Positions 25,339 through 33,369 of a DNA stretch of 64,000 nt are shown piece by piece. The position numbers were made by a program, and so were the translations under genes. Source of the stretch: Planctomycetia bacterium (GTDB lineage: Bacteria; Planctomycetota; Planctomycetia; Pirellulales; UBA1268); assembly GCA_026401035.1 (NCBI GenBank), contig JAPLNR010000070.1, positions 1 to 64,000 on the forward strand, read 5' to 3'. Under the pieces are notes generated by a model, which worked only from the letters and a program-made list of their open reading frames with translations, searched no databases and was not told the DNA's origin. Numbering within the stretch: position 1 is the first letter of the stretch; each line of letters opens with the position of its first letter.

Positions 25339-26909
25339 CCCCAGCTCCAACGCAGGCGAAGACGTCGTCCGTCGCACGCCGCTGGTTCACGCCATCAGGT
25401 GCGGTCGTGGCCGAACTGGCGGCCGGCGTCGACGCCGTCTCGATCTTCAAGGCTCTCGCCGGCGGGCGATACCTCATCTACTTCGACAGCGCCGCCGTCG
25501 ACGCCCTCCCCGACACCCTCCCCGACGCTCCCGTGGCCCCCTCCGCGCCCCGGCTGGGCCGCTACTCGTTCGTCGCCGTCGACCCGATCCACTCCGTCGT
25601 CGTGGAGCCGAATGCCACCGCGGAGACGATCGACCAAGCATTCGCTGCGCTCAAGGCACTCCGCGCCGATCTGGCCTGCGTCACGATCCCCGGACTGCCG
25701 CCCTTCCAAGGGGGGCTGGCCGGACTCGTGTCGTATGAATGTGGCCTTGCGCGGCTGGGCGTGGCCCCGGCGCGGCCGCCGGCCGCGGCCGTGCCCCTCG
25801 TGTCGCTGCATGTGTACGACGTGGTCTGTGTATTCGACCACGATCTCGACCGCGGCTGGATCATTTCACAGGGGGTGCCGGCCAAGGGCCCCGCCGCACG
25901 GCGGACGCGGGCGACCGAGCGGCTCGAAGCGGTGCTGGCCCGATTGCACGATCCCGCTTCGGGCGCGGCCAGCGAGCCGCGGCCCATGCCCCAAGCGGCG
26001 CTGCTGCCGCCGGGGGCGATCTATCCGCTCGCCAAGCACCCCGGCGTCTTCTCGACGCACTCTGCCGCCAGCTACCGCGACATGATCCGCGCGGGAATCG
26101 AGTTCGTGCGGGCCGGCGACATCTTCCAGGTGAACCTTGCGCAGCGGCTGGCCGTGGCCGCGACGCACGACCCGGTGAAACTCTATCTGCGGGCCCGCGC
26201 GATCAACCCCGCGCCCTTCGCCGGCTATTTCGATGCTGGCACGGCACAGATCGCGAGCATGTCTCCCGAGCGTTTTCTGCAGGTGGTGCGGGGCACCGTG
26301 CGGATGCATCCCATCAAGGGCACCCGCCGCGTGATCGCCAATCCCGAGGCGGATCTCTACGCCGGCGACGATCTCGGCGGGAGCGCGAAGGACCGGGCCG
26401 AGAACGTGATGATCGTCGACCTCGTGCGAAACGACCTCGCCCGGGTCTGCACGGCGGAAAGCGTTCGCGTCGAGGCGCTCTGCCGGCTCGAGCGGTATCG
26501 CTACGTGCAGCATCTCGTCTCGATCGTGGCCGGCCGGCTGCGGCCCGGGCTCTCCGCGCTCGACGCCCTCGACGCGGCGCTGCCGGGCGGCAGCGTGACC
26601 GGCGCCCCGAAGCACCGCGCCTGCGAGATCATCACGGCGCTGGAAGGCGTGGCCCGCGGGGCCTACTGCGGCTCACTCGGCTACGTGGGCTTCGACGGCA
26701 CCGCCGACTTCAATCTGCTGATTCGCACGTTCGTCGCCGCGGCGGGCACGATCACGTTTGCGGCCGGCGGCGGCATCACGGCGGCCAGCGACCCGGCCGC
26801 CGAGCATGCCGAATCGCTCCACAAGGCCGAGGGCATGCTGCGGGTGCTCGACTCGTTTCACGACGAGTCGACCCCGACTGCCGCCGCGACCGGGGAGCCC
26901 GCCCGATGA
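25335..26909 (+). CDS. pabB: Aminodeoxychorismate synthase component I
   Basis: A 524-residue chorismate-binding enzyme that aminates chorismate to 4-amino-4-deoxychorismate with ammonia from the partner PabA. Conserved parts: N-terminal strand YFDSAAVDALPD, GLAGLVSYE, FQVNLAQRL, SPERFLQV, the PIKGTRRV motif with the catalytic lysine, AENVMIVDLVRNDLARVC and GGSVTGAPKHRACEII. I favour PabB over TrpE because of the P-I-K-G-T-R start and the operon. The start codon is inside the stop of the DHPS-like gene and its own stop overlaps pabA, so the three proteins should be made together. Confidence 0.9.
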   Translation: MTPAPTQAKTSSVARRWFTPSGAVVAELAAGVDAVSIFKALAGGRYLIYFDSAAVDALPDTLPDAPVAPSAPRLGRYSFVAVDPIHSVVVEPNATAETIDQAFAALKALRADLACVTIPGLPPFQGGLAGLVSYECGLARLGVAPARPPAAAVPLVSLHVYDVVCVFDHDLDRGWIISQGVPAKGPAARRTRATERLEAVLARLHDPASGAASEPRPMPQAALLPPGAIYPLAKHPGVFSTHSAASYRDMIRAGIEFVRAGDIFQVNLAQRLAVAATHDPVKLYLRARAINPAPFAGYFDAGTAQIASMSPERFLQVVRGTVRMHPIKGTRRVIANPEADLYAGDDLGGSAKDRAENVMIVDLVRNDLARVCTAESVRVEALCRLERYRYVQHLVSIVAGRLRPGLSALDALDAALPGGSVTGAPKHRACEIITALEGVARGAYCGSLGYVGFDGTADFNLLIRTFVAAAGTITFAAGGGITAASDPAAEHAESLHKAEGMLRVLDSFHDESTPTAAATGEPAR

Positions 26910-27562
26910 TCGTCGTCCTCGACAACCGCGACAGTTTTGTCTTTAACCTCGCCCGGTATTTCCACCTGCTCGGCGCCGACGCGCTCGTCTGCCCGAGCCA
27001 CGCGATCGACGTCGCGGGCATCGCGCGGCTCGCCCCCCGGGCGCTCGTGATCTCACCGGGGCCGTGCACTCCGGCAGAGGCCGGCTGCTCCGTCGCCGCC
27101 GTGCAGGCCTTCCGCGGCCGCGTGCCCGTGCTCGGTGTCTGCCTCGGCCATCAGGCGATCGCCGCGGCACTGGGCGCGCGGATCGTCCGTGCCCGCGAGC
27201 CGGTGCATGGCCGCACGAGCCCCGTGCACCACGACTCGCTGAATCTCTTCGCGGGCATCCCAAGCCCGATGATTGCCTGCCGCTATCATTCGCTCGTGGT
27301 CGACCCCGGCCCGCTGCCGGGCGGCCTCGTCGTGACGGCCCGCGACGACGACGGCACGATCATGGCGCTCGAGCATGGCCCCGACCGGCTGTACGGCGTG
27401 CAGTTTCACCCGGAGTCGATCCTCACGGAGCACGGCTTCCGCTTGCTGGCGAATTTCCTCGACGCCGCCGGCATCCCGCGGCACCACGACCTGCCGGAGG
27501 TGGAAACGCAGGCCGCGCAGCAAGCCCATGACGCAGGCGACGACCGCGTTGTGACGTTCTGA
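26906..27562 (+). CDS. pabA: Aminodeoxychorismate/anthranilate synthase glutamine amidotransferase
   Basis: A 218-residue class I glutaminase feeding ammonia to PabB. The start MIVVLDNRDSFVFNLARYF is typical of TrpG/PabA; the oxyanion part is ISPGPCTPAEAG, the nucleophile cysteine lies in GVCLGHQAIAAALG near residue 80, and the His-Glu pair is in YGVQFHPESILTEHG. The last 30 residues are a variable tail. The ATGA overlap with pabB shows tight coupling. No aminodeoxychorismate lyase (pabC) is in the window. The frame stays open across pabB upstream but the real start is the ATG at 26906. Confidence 0.92.
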   Translation: MIVVLDNRDSFVFNLARYFHLLGADALVCPSHAIDVAGIARLAPRALVISPGPCTPAEAGCSVAAVQAFRGRVPVLGVCLGHQAIAAALGARIVRAREPVHGRTSPVHHDSLNLFAGIPSPMIACRYHSLVVDPGPLPGGLVVTARDDDGTIMALEHGPDRLYGVQFHPESILTEHGFRLLANFLDAAGIPRHHDLPEVETQAAQQAHDAGDDRVVTF

Positions 27563-27568
27563 CAGAGG

Positions 27569-27627
27569 CAGGCGGGAGCCTGTTTTTCTTCAGCACCTGC
27601 CACTCCCGATGCTGAGGAGCCGGTCGG
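27569..27627. terminator. Terminator hairpin and shared 39-bp hairpin element
   Basis: CAGGC-GGGA-GCCTG followed by TTTTT, seven bases after the pabA stop, looks like an intrinsic terminator (about 27570-27587). Directly after it (27589-27627) is TTCAGCACCTGCCACTCCCG and 19 more bases, with TCAGCA/TGCTGA pairing ends. Almost the same 39 bases occur at 53075-53113, again right after a GACAGGC-type element. Confidence 0.7.
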
Positions 27628-27809
27628 CTGAAGCTCGAGGAGCATTGGAGTTTTCGCTGGGCAGAGGTCAGCCCCGCCGCACGACCCACGTGCGAAAAAT
27701 CCACGCGACGAGACTTCTGCCGCCGGCTCACAATGCAGTCTGTCAGCACAAGCGCTGCCAACAGACGTGTCCATCAGCCTGCAGGCCACGCTCCCTACGA
27801 TGCAAAACG
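27628..27809. other. Spacer between convergent pabA and SDR genes
   Basis: No gene is visible in these 180 bases; an open frame on the plus strand has no recognisable content. Confidence 0.4.
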
Positions 27810-28565
27810 TCACGCGCGGCGGAAGCCGCCGTTGACGTTGACCGTCTGCCCCGTCACGAAGGCGGCCTGCGGCGAGACGAGCCAGTGGACCGCGGCGGCG
27901 ATGTCTTCCGGAGTGCCCCAGCGGCCGAGCATGCTCTCCCGCACGGCCCGCTGCTGCCAGGCCTCGCTGGCCCCCGCGCCCCAGGCCGTCTTGATCCAAC
28001 CGGGGGCGACGCAGTTGACCCGCACCTTCGGCGCGAGCGACTTGGCGAGGCTGCGGCTGAAGGCCATCACGGCGGCCTTCGTCGCGGCGAAGAGTTCGCC
28101 GCTATCCCCTTCCATGCCCGTGTCGGCCTGATCCCAGCCGATCGTGACGATCGCCCCGCCCTCGCGGGTGTTCATCCAGCGGCCGATCGCGCGGGCGAGC
28201 GTCAGCGTCGCGACGACGTCCACCTTGAGCAGCTCCTCGAGTTTCCGCTCGAAGCTCCACTTCGCCGGCTCGCCCGTGAGCACGTCGGCACCGGCGACCG
28301 CCACGAAGATGTCGATGTCGGGCAGCCGCACCTCCACCTCGCGGGCGAGTGTCTGCACCGCCTGCGGGTCGGCCAGGTCGGCGAGAAACGTGCCGGCGTG
28401 TCGTTCATCCCGATCGAGCAGCCGCGCGATCTCAGCGGCGGCCTTGGCCGACCGGCCGTGCACCGCCACGCGGGCGCCGGCCGCGGCCAGTTCGAGGGCC
28501 ACCGCGCGGCCGATGCCGTGCGTCGAGCCCGTGACCAGCGCAGTTTTTCCTGTCAGGTCGCTCAT
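27810..28565 (-). CDS. SDR family protein with altered active site
   Basis: A 251-residue Rossmann-fold protein closest in shape to FabG-like short-chain dehydrogenases. The cofactor-binding TGSTHGIGRAV is near residue 12, HGRSAKAA favours NADP, and the C-terminal WGTPEDIAAAVHWLVSPQAA with TGQTVNVNGGFR is standard. The catalytic part is not: the Y-x-x-x-K site reads FAATK, with Phe for the tyrosine, and the usual serine before it is replaced by the stretch IVTIGWDQADTGM. It may therefore bind nucleotide without normal dehydrogenase activity or use different residues. Its ATG overlaps the stop of the upstream propeller gene, so they form an operon. Confidence 0.82.
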   Translation of the reverse strand: MSDLTGKTALVTGSTHGIGRAVALELAAAGARVAVHGRSAKAAAEIARLLDRDERHAGTFLADLADPQAVQTLAREVEVRLPDIDIFVAVAGADVLTGEPAKWSFERKLEELLKVDVVATLTLARAIGRWMNTREGGAIVTIGWDQADTGMEGDSGELFAATKAAVMAFSRSLAKSLAPKVRVNCVAPGWIKTAWGAGASEAWQQRAVRESMLGRWGTPEDIAAAVHWLVSPQAAFVTGQTVNVNGGFRRA

Positions 28566-30247
28566 CGTGTGGCATCCGCCGCCACGGGGTTCGCCACGAA
28601 CGGCAACTCATAGCAGGCGGCTTCCTCGGCATTTCGCACGAGCAGCAGCCGGCCGGAAAGGCAGAGGTTGTTCCAGGTCTGGCCCTCGATCGCGGCAAGC
28701 CGACCACGAACGACATGCTTCGCGGGCGCCGCGTCGACGAGCACCACTTCGCCCGACTCGGCCTGCACGAGCAGCAGGTCGCCGACCCGCAGCACCTGCC
28801 CCTGGCCGTAGCGGCCCCCCTTCCACTGTCGCTTGCCGTCGGCGAGCCGCACGCATTCGAGGATGCCGTCGGAGAGGCCGTAGGCATGCCCCTCGTGCAG
28901 GGCGACATTCGTGAACTTCGTCTTCAGGCTGCCTGTCTCGTGCCAGACCTCGCGCATGCTCCAGGGCTCCGCGGCGCTCGCCGCGATCTCGAACACCGCC
29001 GCGCCGATGCCATATCCCTTCGAGATAAACACCTGCTTGTCGCCGATCACCACGGCCTGCGAGCAGGTGGCATCGGAATTGGAGTGGCCGGGCCAGTCGA
29101 ACTGCCAGACCACGCCACGGGCGGCCGGGTCGTAGCCGACCACGCGCGACTCGTTGACGCTCACGATCACCTCACGGCCGCCGAGCGTGGCGACGTGCGG
29201 CGTGACGTAGCTGATCTGCTCGTTGCCGGCCGTCCAGCGGCGATCGCCGCTCGTGCGGTCGTAGGCGACGAGTGCGACAAACTCGGGATCCCGCGCATCG
29301 CGCCGCGTTCGCGGCCCGCCGCCCGGCACCACCACCACGTCAGCGAGCACCAGCGGCGAGCCTGCGCGGCCCCACGCGACCGCCGCCGCATGGGCCGCGG
29401 GATCGATGCCGAGATCGGCGAGCACGTCCTTTTTCCAGAGCAGTTTGCCCGTGCCGCCGTCGATCGCCTGGAGCCAGCCAGTGGCGCCCGTGGTGTAGAC
29501 GACGCCGTCGCGGATCGTGGGGGTCGACCGTGGCCCTACTCCGCCGAGCACGGTCTCGTGCCGCGTGGGAGCGGCAACGCTCCATTCTGGCGCACCAGTC
29601 GCCAGCGAATAGCAGCAGACGATCTCTTCGTCGCCGCGCTGCTCGAGCGTCACGGCGTGGTCGCCGCAGATCGCGAAGCCGCTCCAGCCGGCGCCGATCG
29701 GCCGCTTCCAGATCGGTCGCGGCGGACTTTTTTCCCAGTCGGGGTCGAGCGCGATCTGATCGATCCCGCACGTGCCGTCGGGTCCGAGGAACCGCGGAAA
29801 ATCGTCGGGTGTCGCCTGCCACGGCCGGTGCTCCGCCGCATCGGCTCCGCCGGCGGCCAGCGGAGTCGCTGCCAGCCCGCGATCCCGTGCGGGCGCCCAG
29901 CGCCAGTTGAACTCGGGCACGAGATCCCCGGACACCCGTTCGATTCGCAGCATGCCGGCCGCCACCACCACGGCCCCGAGCAGTGCCCCGGCCACGCCCT
30001 GCTTGAGCCATGCCGGATGGCCGCTCTCCCGCACGAACCAGAGGAGCAGCGTCACGAGCGCCGAGAAGCAGAGGATCAGCGTGATGATGTTGCGCACCGC
30101 CTGATCGACGATCGGACCCACGACCGGCTCGAGCAGGCCGGCCCGCACGAGCACGGTGGCGGCGGCGAGCGATGCCATCGAGATCAGCACCCGGCGGGGG
30201 GGACGAAGCGAACGCGACGGTGCGGGGACGATGGCGGCGCGGCGCAT
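28562..30247 (-). CDS. Membrane-anchored PQQ-type beta-propeller protein
   Basis: A 561-residue protein. Three hydrophobic segments come first: SMASLAAATVLVRAGLL, NIITLILCFSALVTLLLWFV and GVAGALLGAVVVAAGML. The rest is an extracytoplasmic eight-bladed type propeller with repeated G-x-x-x-W blades: ATGAPEWSV, GGTGKLLWKK, RTSGDRRWTAG, ADGKRQWKGG. The FPRFLGPDGTCG motif before the propeller is the usual planctomycete variant of this family. Catalytic residues of the PQQ alcohol dehydrogenases are not evident, so a scaffold or binding role is possible. The start is 30247; the upstream 175 bases, shared with the divergent PLP gene, should carry both promoters. Confidence 0.8.
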   Translation of the reverse strand: MRRAAIVPAPSRSLRPPRRVLISMASLAAATVLVRAGLLEPVVGPIVDQAVRNIITLILCFSALVTLLLWFVRESGHPAWLKQGVAGALLGAVVVAAGMLRIERVSGDLVPEFNWRWAPARDRGLAATPLAAGGADAAEHRPWQATPDDFPRFLGPDGTCGIDQIALDPDWEKSPPRPIWKRPIGAGWSGFAICGDHAVTLEQRGDEEIVCCYSLATGAPEWSVAAPTRHETVLGGVGPRSTPTIRDGVVYTTGATGWLQAIDGGTGKLLWKKDVLADLGIDPAAHAAAVAWGRAGSPLVLADVVVVPGGGPRTRRDARDPEFVALVAYDRTSGDRRWTAGNEQISYVTPHVATLGGREVIVSVNESRVVGYDPAARGVVWQFDWPGHSNSDATCSQAVVIGDKQVFISKGYGIGAAVFEIAASAAEPWSMREVWHETGSLKTKFTNVALHEGHAYGLSDGILECVRLADGKRQWKGGRYGQGQVLRVGDLLLVQAESGEVVLVDAAPAKHVVRGRLAAIEGQTWNNLCLSGRLLLVRNAEEAACYELPFVANPVAADATR

Positions 30248-30422
30248 GACACAGTTTCCGAAGGCGGGAATAAGGCCGAAAGTGAGGCGGAACGTCGGAG
30301 TGTAGCGATCGTGCGGCGCGAGCGTCCAACCCCGGCAACGGCGCGGCCCGTGATTCCTTGTCGGTGTCCGGAGGCTCGACTACACTCGGCCTGACGGCTG
30401 TTTTTCCCTCCAGGCGCACCGC

Positions 30423-31718
30423 ATGCTCACCACGAAATCACTCGATCCCGCCGGTGAGAAGCCCGCCGACGAGCCGGCGGCGGCACCGCCGGCAGCGTCC
30501 GCCGCGGCCGCGCTCAGCGAGCCGCTGGCGACCGGATCGCTCGGGCCGTCGACGGCCGCGGTTCACGCCGGCGAGGCCCGCCAGAAGCCGGGCTTCTCGA
30601 TTACCGACCCGATCTTCGTCTCCTCCACCTACACGTTTTCCAACACCCAGTCGATCGTCGACTTCATCGAGGAGGAGCACCAGCGCGAGGAGTATGGCCG
30701 CTACGGCAATCCTGGCGAGCGGGTCGTCGAGCGAAAACTGGCGGCCCTCGAAGGGGGCGAGATGGCGGTGCTCTTCGCCAGCGGCATGGCGGCGCTCGTA
30801 GGCCTGCTGATGGGCCATCTCAACGCCGGCGAGGAGATCATCTTCTTCGACGAGTGCTACCACCGCAGCCGCGAGTTTTGCCGCAAGCATCTCGCCCGGT
30901 TCGGGGTCGGCTTCCGCGAGGTGCCCACCTGCGACTACGAGGCGATGGAGGCGGCGATCACGCCGCGGACGAAGTTCATCGTCAGCGAGTCGCCCACCAA
31001 CCCGCACCTGAGCGTGGTCGACATCGAACGCTTCGCCGACATCGGCCGACGCAAGGGCGTGCTCTCGCTGATCGATGCCACGCTCTGCACCCCCTACAAC
31101 CTCCGGCCGCTGGAGGCGGGCGTCGACTTCGTGCTACATTCGGCCACGAAGTATCTCGGCGGCCACAACGACCTGCTCGCCGGCGTCGTCGTCGGCTCGA
31201 AGGACAAACTCGAGCCGGTGCGGAACCTCCGCGGGATCATGGGGGGCGTGAACTCGCCCCACAACGCCTACCTGCTCGAGCGCGGCCTCAAGACATTCGC
31301 CCTCCGCATGGAGCGGCACAACGCCAACGGCCTGGCGGTCGCGCGGTTTCTCGAGCGGCACCCGAAGGTGGAGCAGGTCTTCTATCCGGGGCTCGAGAGC
31401 CACCCCTTCCACGCGATCGCCGCGCGGACGATGCGGGGCTATGGCGGCCTCGTCACCTTCCTACTCAAGGGGGCAGACGGCAGGAGTGCCGACTGGCGGC
31501 AGACAGCACAGGTGATCGATTCCGTGAAGATCCCGCGGATCGGCCCGAGCCTCGGCGGCGTTGAATCGCTGATCGAGCAGCCGATGGTGATGAGCTACTG
31601 GAACTACTCGCCCACCGAGCGGGCCGCGTTTCGCATTCCCGACAACATGATCCGCCTGGCCTGCGGCATCGAGGATTCGGCCGACCTCATCGCCGACCTC
31701 GCCCAGGCGCTCGGCTAG
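30423..31718 (+). CDS. Cys/Met metabolism PLP-dependent enzyme (cystathionine gamma-synthase-like)
   Basis: A 431-residue type I PLP enzyme of the transsulfuration family. An Ala/Pro-rich 35-residue leader precedes the core. The core has STAAVHAGEA, YGRYGNPGERVVERKLAALE, FASGMAALVGLL, the Asp-containing LIDATLCTPYN, and the PLP lysine in HSATKYLGGHNDLLAG. The C-terminal SLGGVESLIEQP is typical of cystathionine synthases and lyases. The substrate, O-acyl homoserine or cystathionine, is not fixed by sequence alone. Only 35 bases separate it from a second member of the family, so the pair may carry out forward and reverse or successive transsulfuration steps. Confidence 0.88.
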   Translation: MLTTKSLDPAGEKPADEPAAAPPAASAAAALSEPLATGSLGPSTAAVHAGEARQKPGFSITDPIFVSSTYTFSNTQSIVDFIEEEHQREEYGRYGNPGERVVERKLAALEGGEMAVLFASGMAALVGLLMGHLNAGEEIIFFDECYHRSREFCRKHLARFGVGFREVPTCDYEAMEAAITPRTKFIVSESPTNPHLSVVDIERFADIGRRKGVLSLIDATLCTPYNLRPLEAGVDFVLHSATKYLGGHNDLLAGVVVGSKDKLEPVRNLRGIMGGVNSPHNAYLLERGLKTFALRMERHNANGLAVARFLERHPKVEQVFYPGLESHPFHAIAARTMRGYGGLVTFLLKGADGRSADWRQTAQVIDSVKIPRIGPSLGGVESLIEQPMVMSYWNYSPTERAAFRIPDNMIRLACGIEDSADLIADLAQALG

Positions 31719-31753
31719 GGAAGGAACCTGGTTCCTCTCCCGGGAGAACACGC

Positions 31754-32893
31754 ATGCAGTTTCGCACCCGCGCGATCCACGTCGGCCAGAAACACGACGC
31801 CACCACCGGCGCGATCGTGCCGCCGATCCATCTGGCCAGCACGTTCGTGCAGCCCGATGCCTCGATGTCGGCTGAGTATGACTACGCCCGGACGGCGAGC
31901 CCCACCCGCCGCAACTTCGAGACGACGCTCGCCGCGCTCGACAACGGCACGCGGGCCCTCGCCTTCGCCTCCGGAATGGCGGCGACGCACTGCGTCACGC
32001 AGTTGCTCGTGCCCGGTGACCACATCGTCACCGGCACCGACATCTACGGCGGCACCTGGCGGCTCTTTCACAAGGTGCTCGCCCAGCACGGCATCACCCT
32101 CACGGCCGTTGACACCTGCGACACCGACGCCGTCGCCCGGGCCGTCACCCCCGCCACCCGCCTCATCTGGGTCGAATCGCCGGGCAATCCCCTGCTCTCG
32201 ATCACCGACATCGCGGCCTGTGCCGAGATCGCCCAGCGCTCGGGGGCGCTGCTTGCCTGCGACAACACGATCGCCACGCCGGTGCTCTCGCGGCCGCTCG
32301 ACCTCGGCGCCGACATCGTGATGCACTCGGCCACGAAATATCTCGGCGGCCACAGCGACCTGCTCGGCGGGGCGCTGGTGGTCCGCGACGCGGAACTCGG
32401 CAAGAAACTCCACTGGATGCAAAACGCGACCGGCGGCGTGATGGGGCCGCTGGAGTCGTTTCTCTGCTCGCGTGGCGTGAAGACGCTCGAACTTCGGGTG
32501 CTCGCCCAATCGGCCACGGCCCTCGCGCTCGCCGCATGGCTCCAGAGCCACCCCCGGGTCGCGAAGGTGCACTATCCCGGCCTCGCCTCCCACCCGGGCC
32601 ATGCCCGCGCCGCCGGTCAGATGTCGGGCGGCTTCGGCGGGATCGTGAGCTTCGAGGTCGCGGGCGACGTGGCGCTGGCCCGCAAGGTGGTCGAGTCGAC
32701 GAAGCTCTTTCAGCTCGCGGTGAGCCTGGGCGCGGTCGAGTCGCTCATCGAACTGCCGGCCGTCATGTCGCACGGCTCCTACGAGCCGGCAGCGCGGCGG
32801 GCCGTGGGGATCGCCGACGGCCTGATCCGGCTCTCGGTCGGACTCGAGGCCTGCGAGGATCTCCGCGCCGACCTCGCCGCCGCCCTCGGCTAG
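31754..32893 (+). CDS. Cystathionine gamma-lyase/synthase-like PLP enzyme
   Basis: A 379-residue type I PLP enzyme. Conserved parts include FRTRAIHVGQKHDATTGAIV, PPIHLASTFVQ, YDYARTASPTRRNFETTLAA, FASGMAATHCVTQLL and the Y-G-G-T motif, the LLACDNTIATPVL aspartate segment and the PLP lysine in HSATKYLGGHSDLLGG. The end SLGAVESLIELPAVMSHGSY is the usual substrate-binding stretch. It is shorter at the N-terminus than its upstream neighbour. The two share about the same core motifs but differ strongly elsewhere, so they are not a recent duplication. It is followed by a repeat-containing gap. Confidence 0.9.
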   Translation: MQFRTRAIHVGQKHDATTGAIVPPIHLASTFVQPDASMSAEYDYARTASPTRRNFETTLAALDNGTRALAFASGMAATHCVTQLLVPGDHIVTGTDIYGGTWRLFHKVLAQHGITLTAVDTCDTDAVARAVTPATRLIWVESPGNPLLSITDIAACAEIAQRSGALLACDNTIATPVLSRPLDLGADIVMHSATKYLGGHSDLLGGALVVRDAELGKKLHWMQNATGGVMGPLESFLCSRGVKTLELRVLAQSATALALAAWLQSHPRVAKVHYPGLASHPGHARAAGQMSGGFGGIVSFEVAGDVALARKVVESTKLFQLAVSLGAVESLIELPAVMSHGSYEPAARRAVGIADGLIRLSVGLEACEDLRADLAAALG

Positions 32894-33369
32894 TTCACGG
32901 AAACATGAACATCCTGTTCATTTTTCCTTGGCGGACCTCCGTCCGCTGGTGCTCACACGGCCCAATCCTGTTCGGTGCGGGGATTGCCTGCCCGCGGGGT
33001 CTGGCGTTTCGCCTGCCTTGCTCAACTCGCCCAAACCGGCTTTGGGCCACCCACGCCCCGTCGCCGGACGTGCGCTGCGCCCATCCTGGGCTTCGCTTAC
33101 TCGATGCTGACTGCGCTCCGCCATCCATGGCTCCGCTGGTCAGCAACGCCGGCTCCCGGGGCATGGGCAGCCCTTCGCCTCGGTTCGCCTGTGTCATCCA
33201 CTTCGTGGCGGCCCAATCGGACGTGAAGGTGGGCGGTCTGGATAAAGGCTACCAATCAAGTCGATTTTGGCGGAAGTTTCGGTCGTGCCGTGGACGATAC
33301 CTCTTCCGATTGGAGAAACGCTGCCGGGCGACGGACGCACCTGCTGGGTTTCTTCCGGAGGATCAGGCC
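32894..33369. other. Long intergenic region with a dispersed repeat and gene leader
   Basis: There is no gene in this 476-base gap. Positions about 32961-33200 are a copy of the dispersed element also found twice near 46.7-47.1 kb. The last part is the leader of the next gene, ending with GGAGG at 33356-33360. Confidence 0.7.
32961..33200 (+). repeat. Dispersed ~200-bp repeat, copy A
   Basis: It begins CCCAATCCTGTTCGGTGCGG and shares long nearly identical blocks with 46695-46905, notably CCACCCACGCCCCGTCGCCG, GGGCTTCGCTTACTCGATGC and CAGCAACGCCGGCTCCCGGG. Copy A holds about 30 extra bases (GGTCTGGCGTTTCGCCTGCC) that are absent from copy B but have a counterpart in the inverted copy C. Confidence 0.85.

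Noticed and set aside
32536-33369. N-terminal extension of the secreted barrel-like protein
   Set aside because: It overlaps the end of the PLP enzyme gene and passes through repeat DNA; the signal peptide and GGAGG set the start at 33370.
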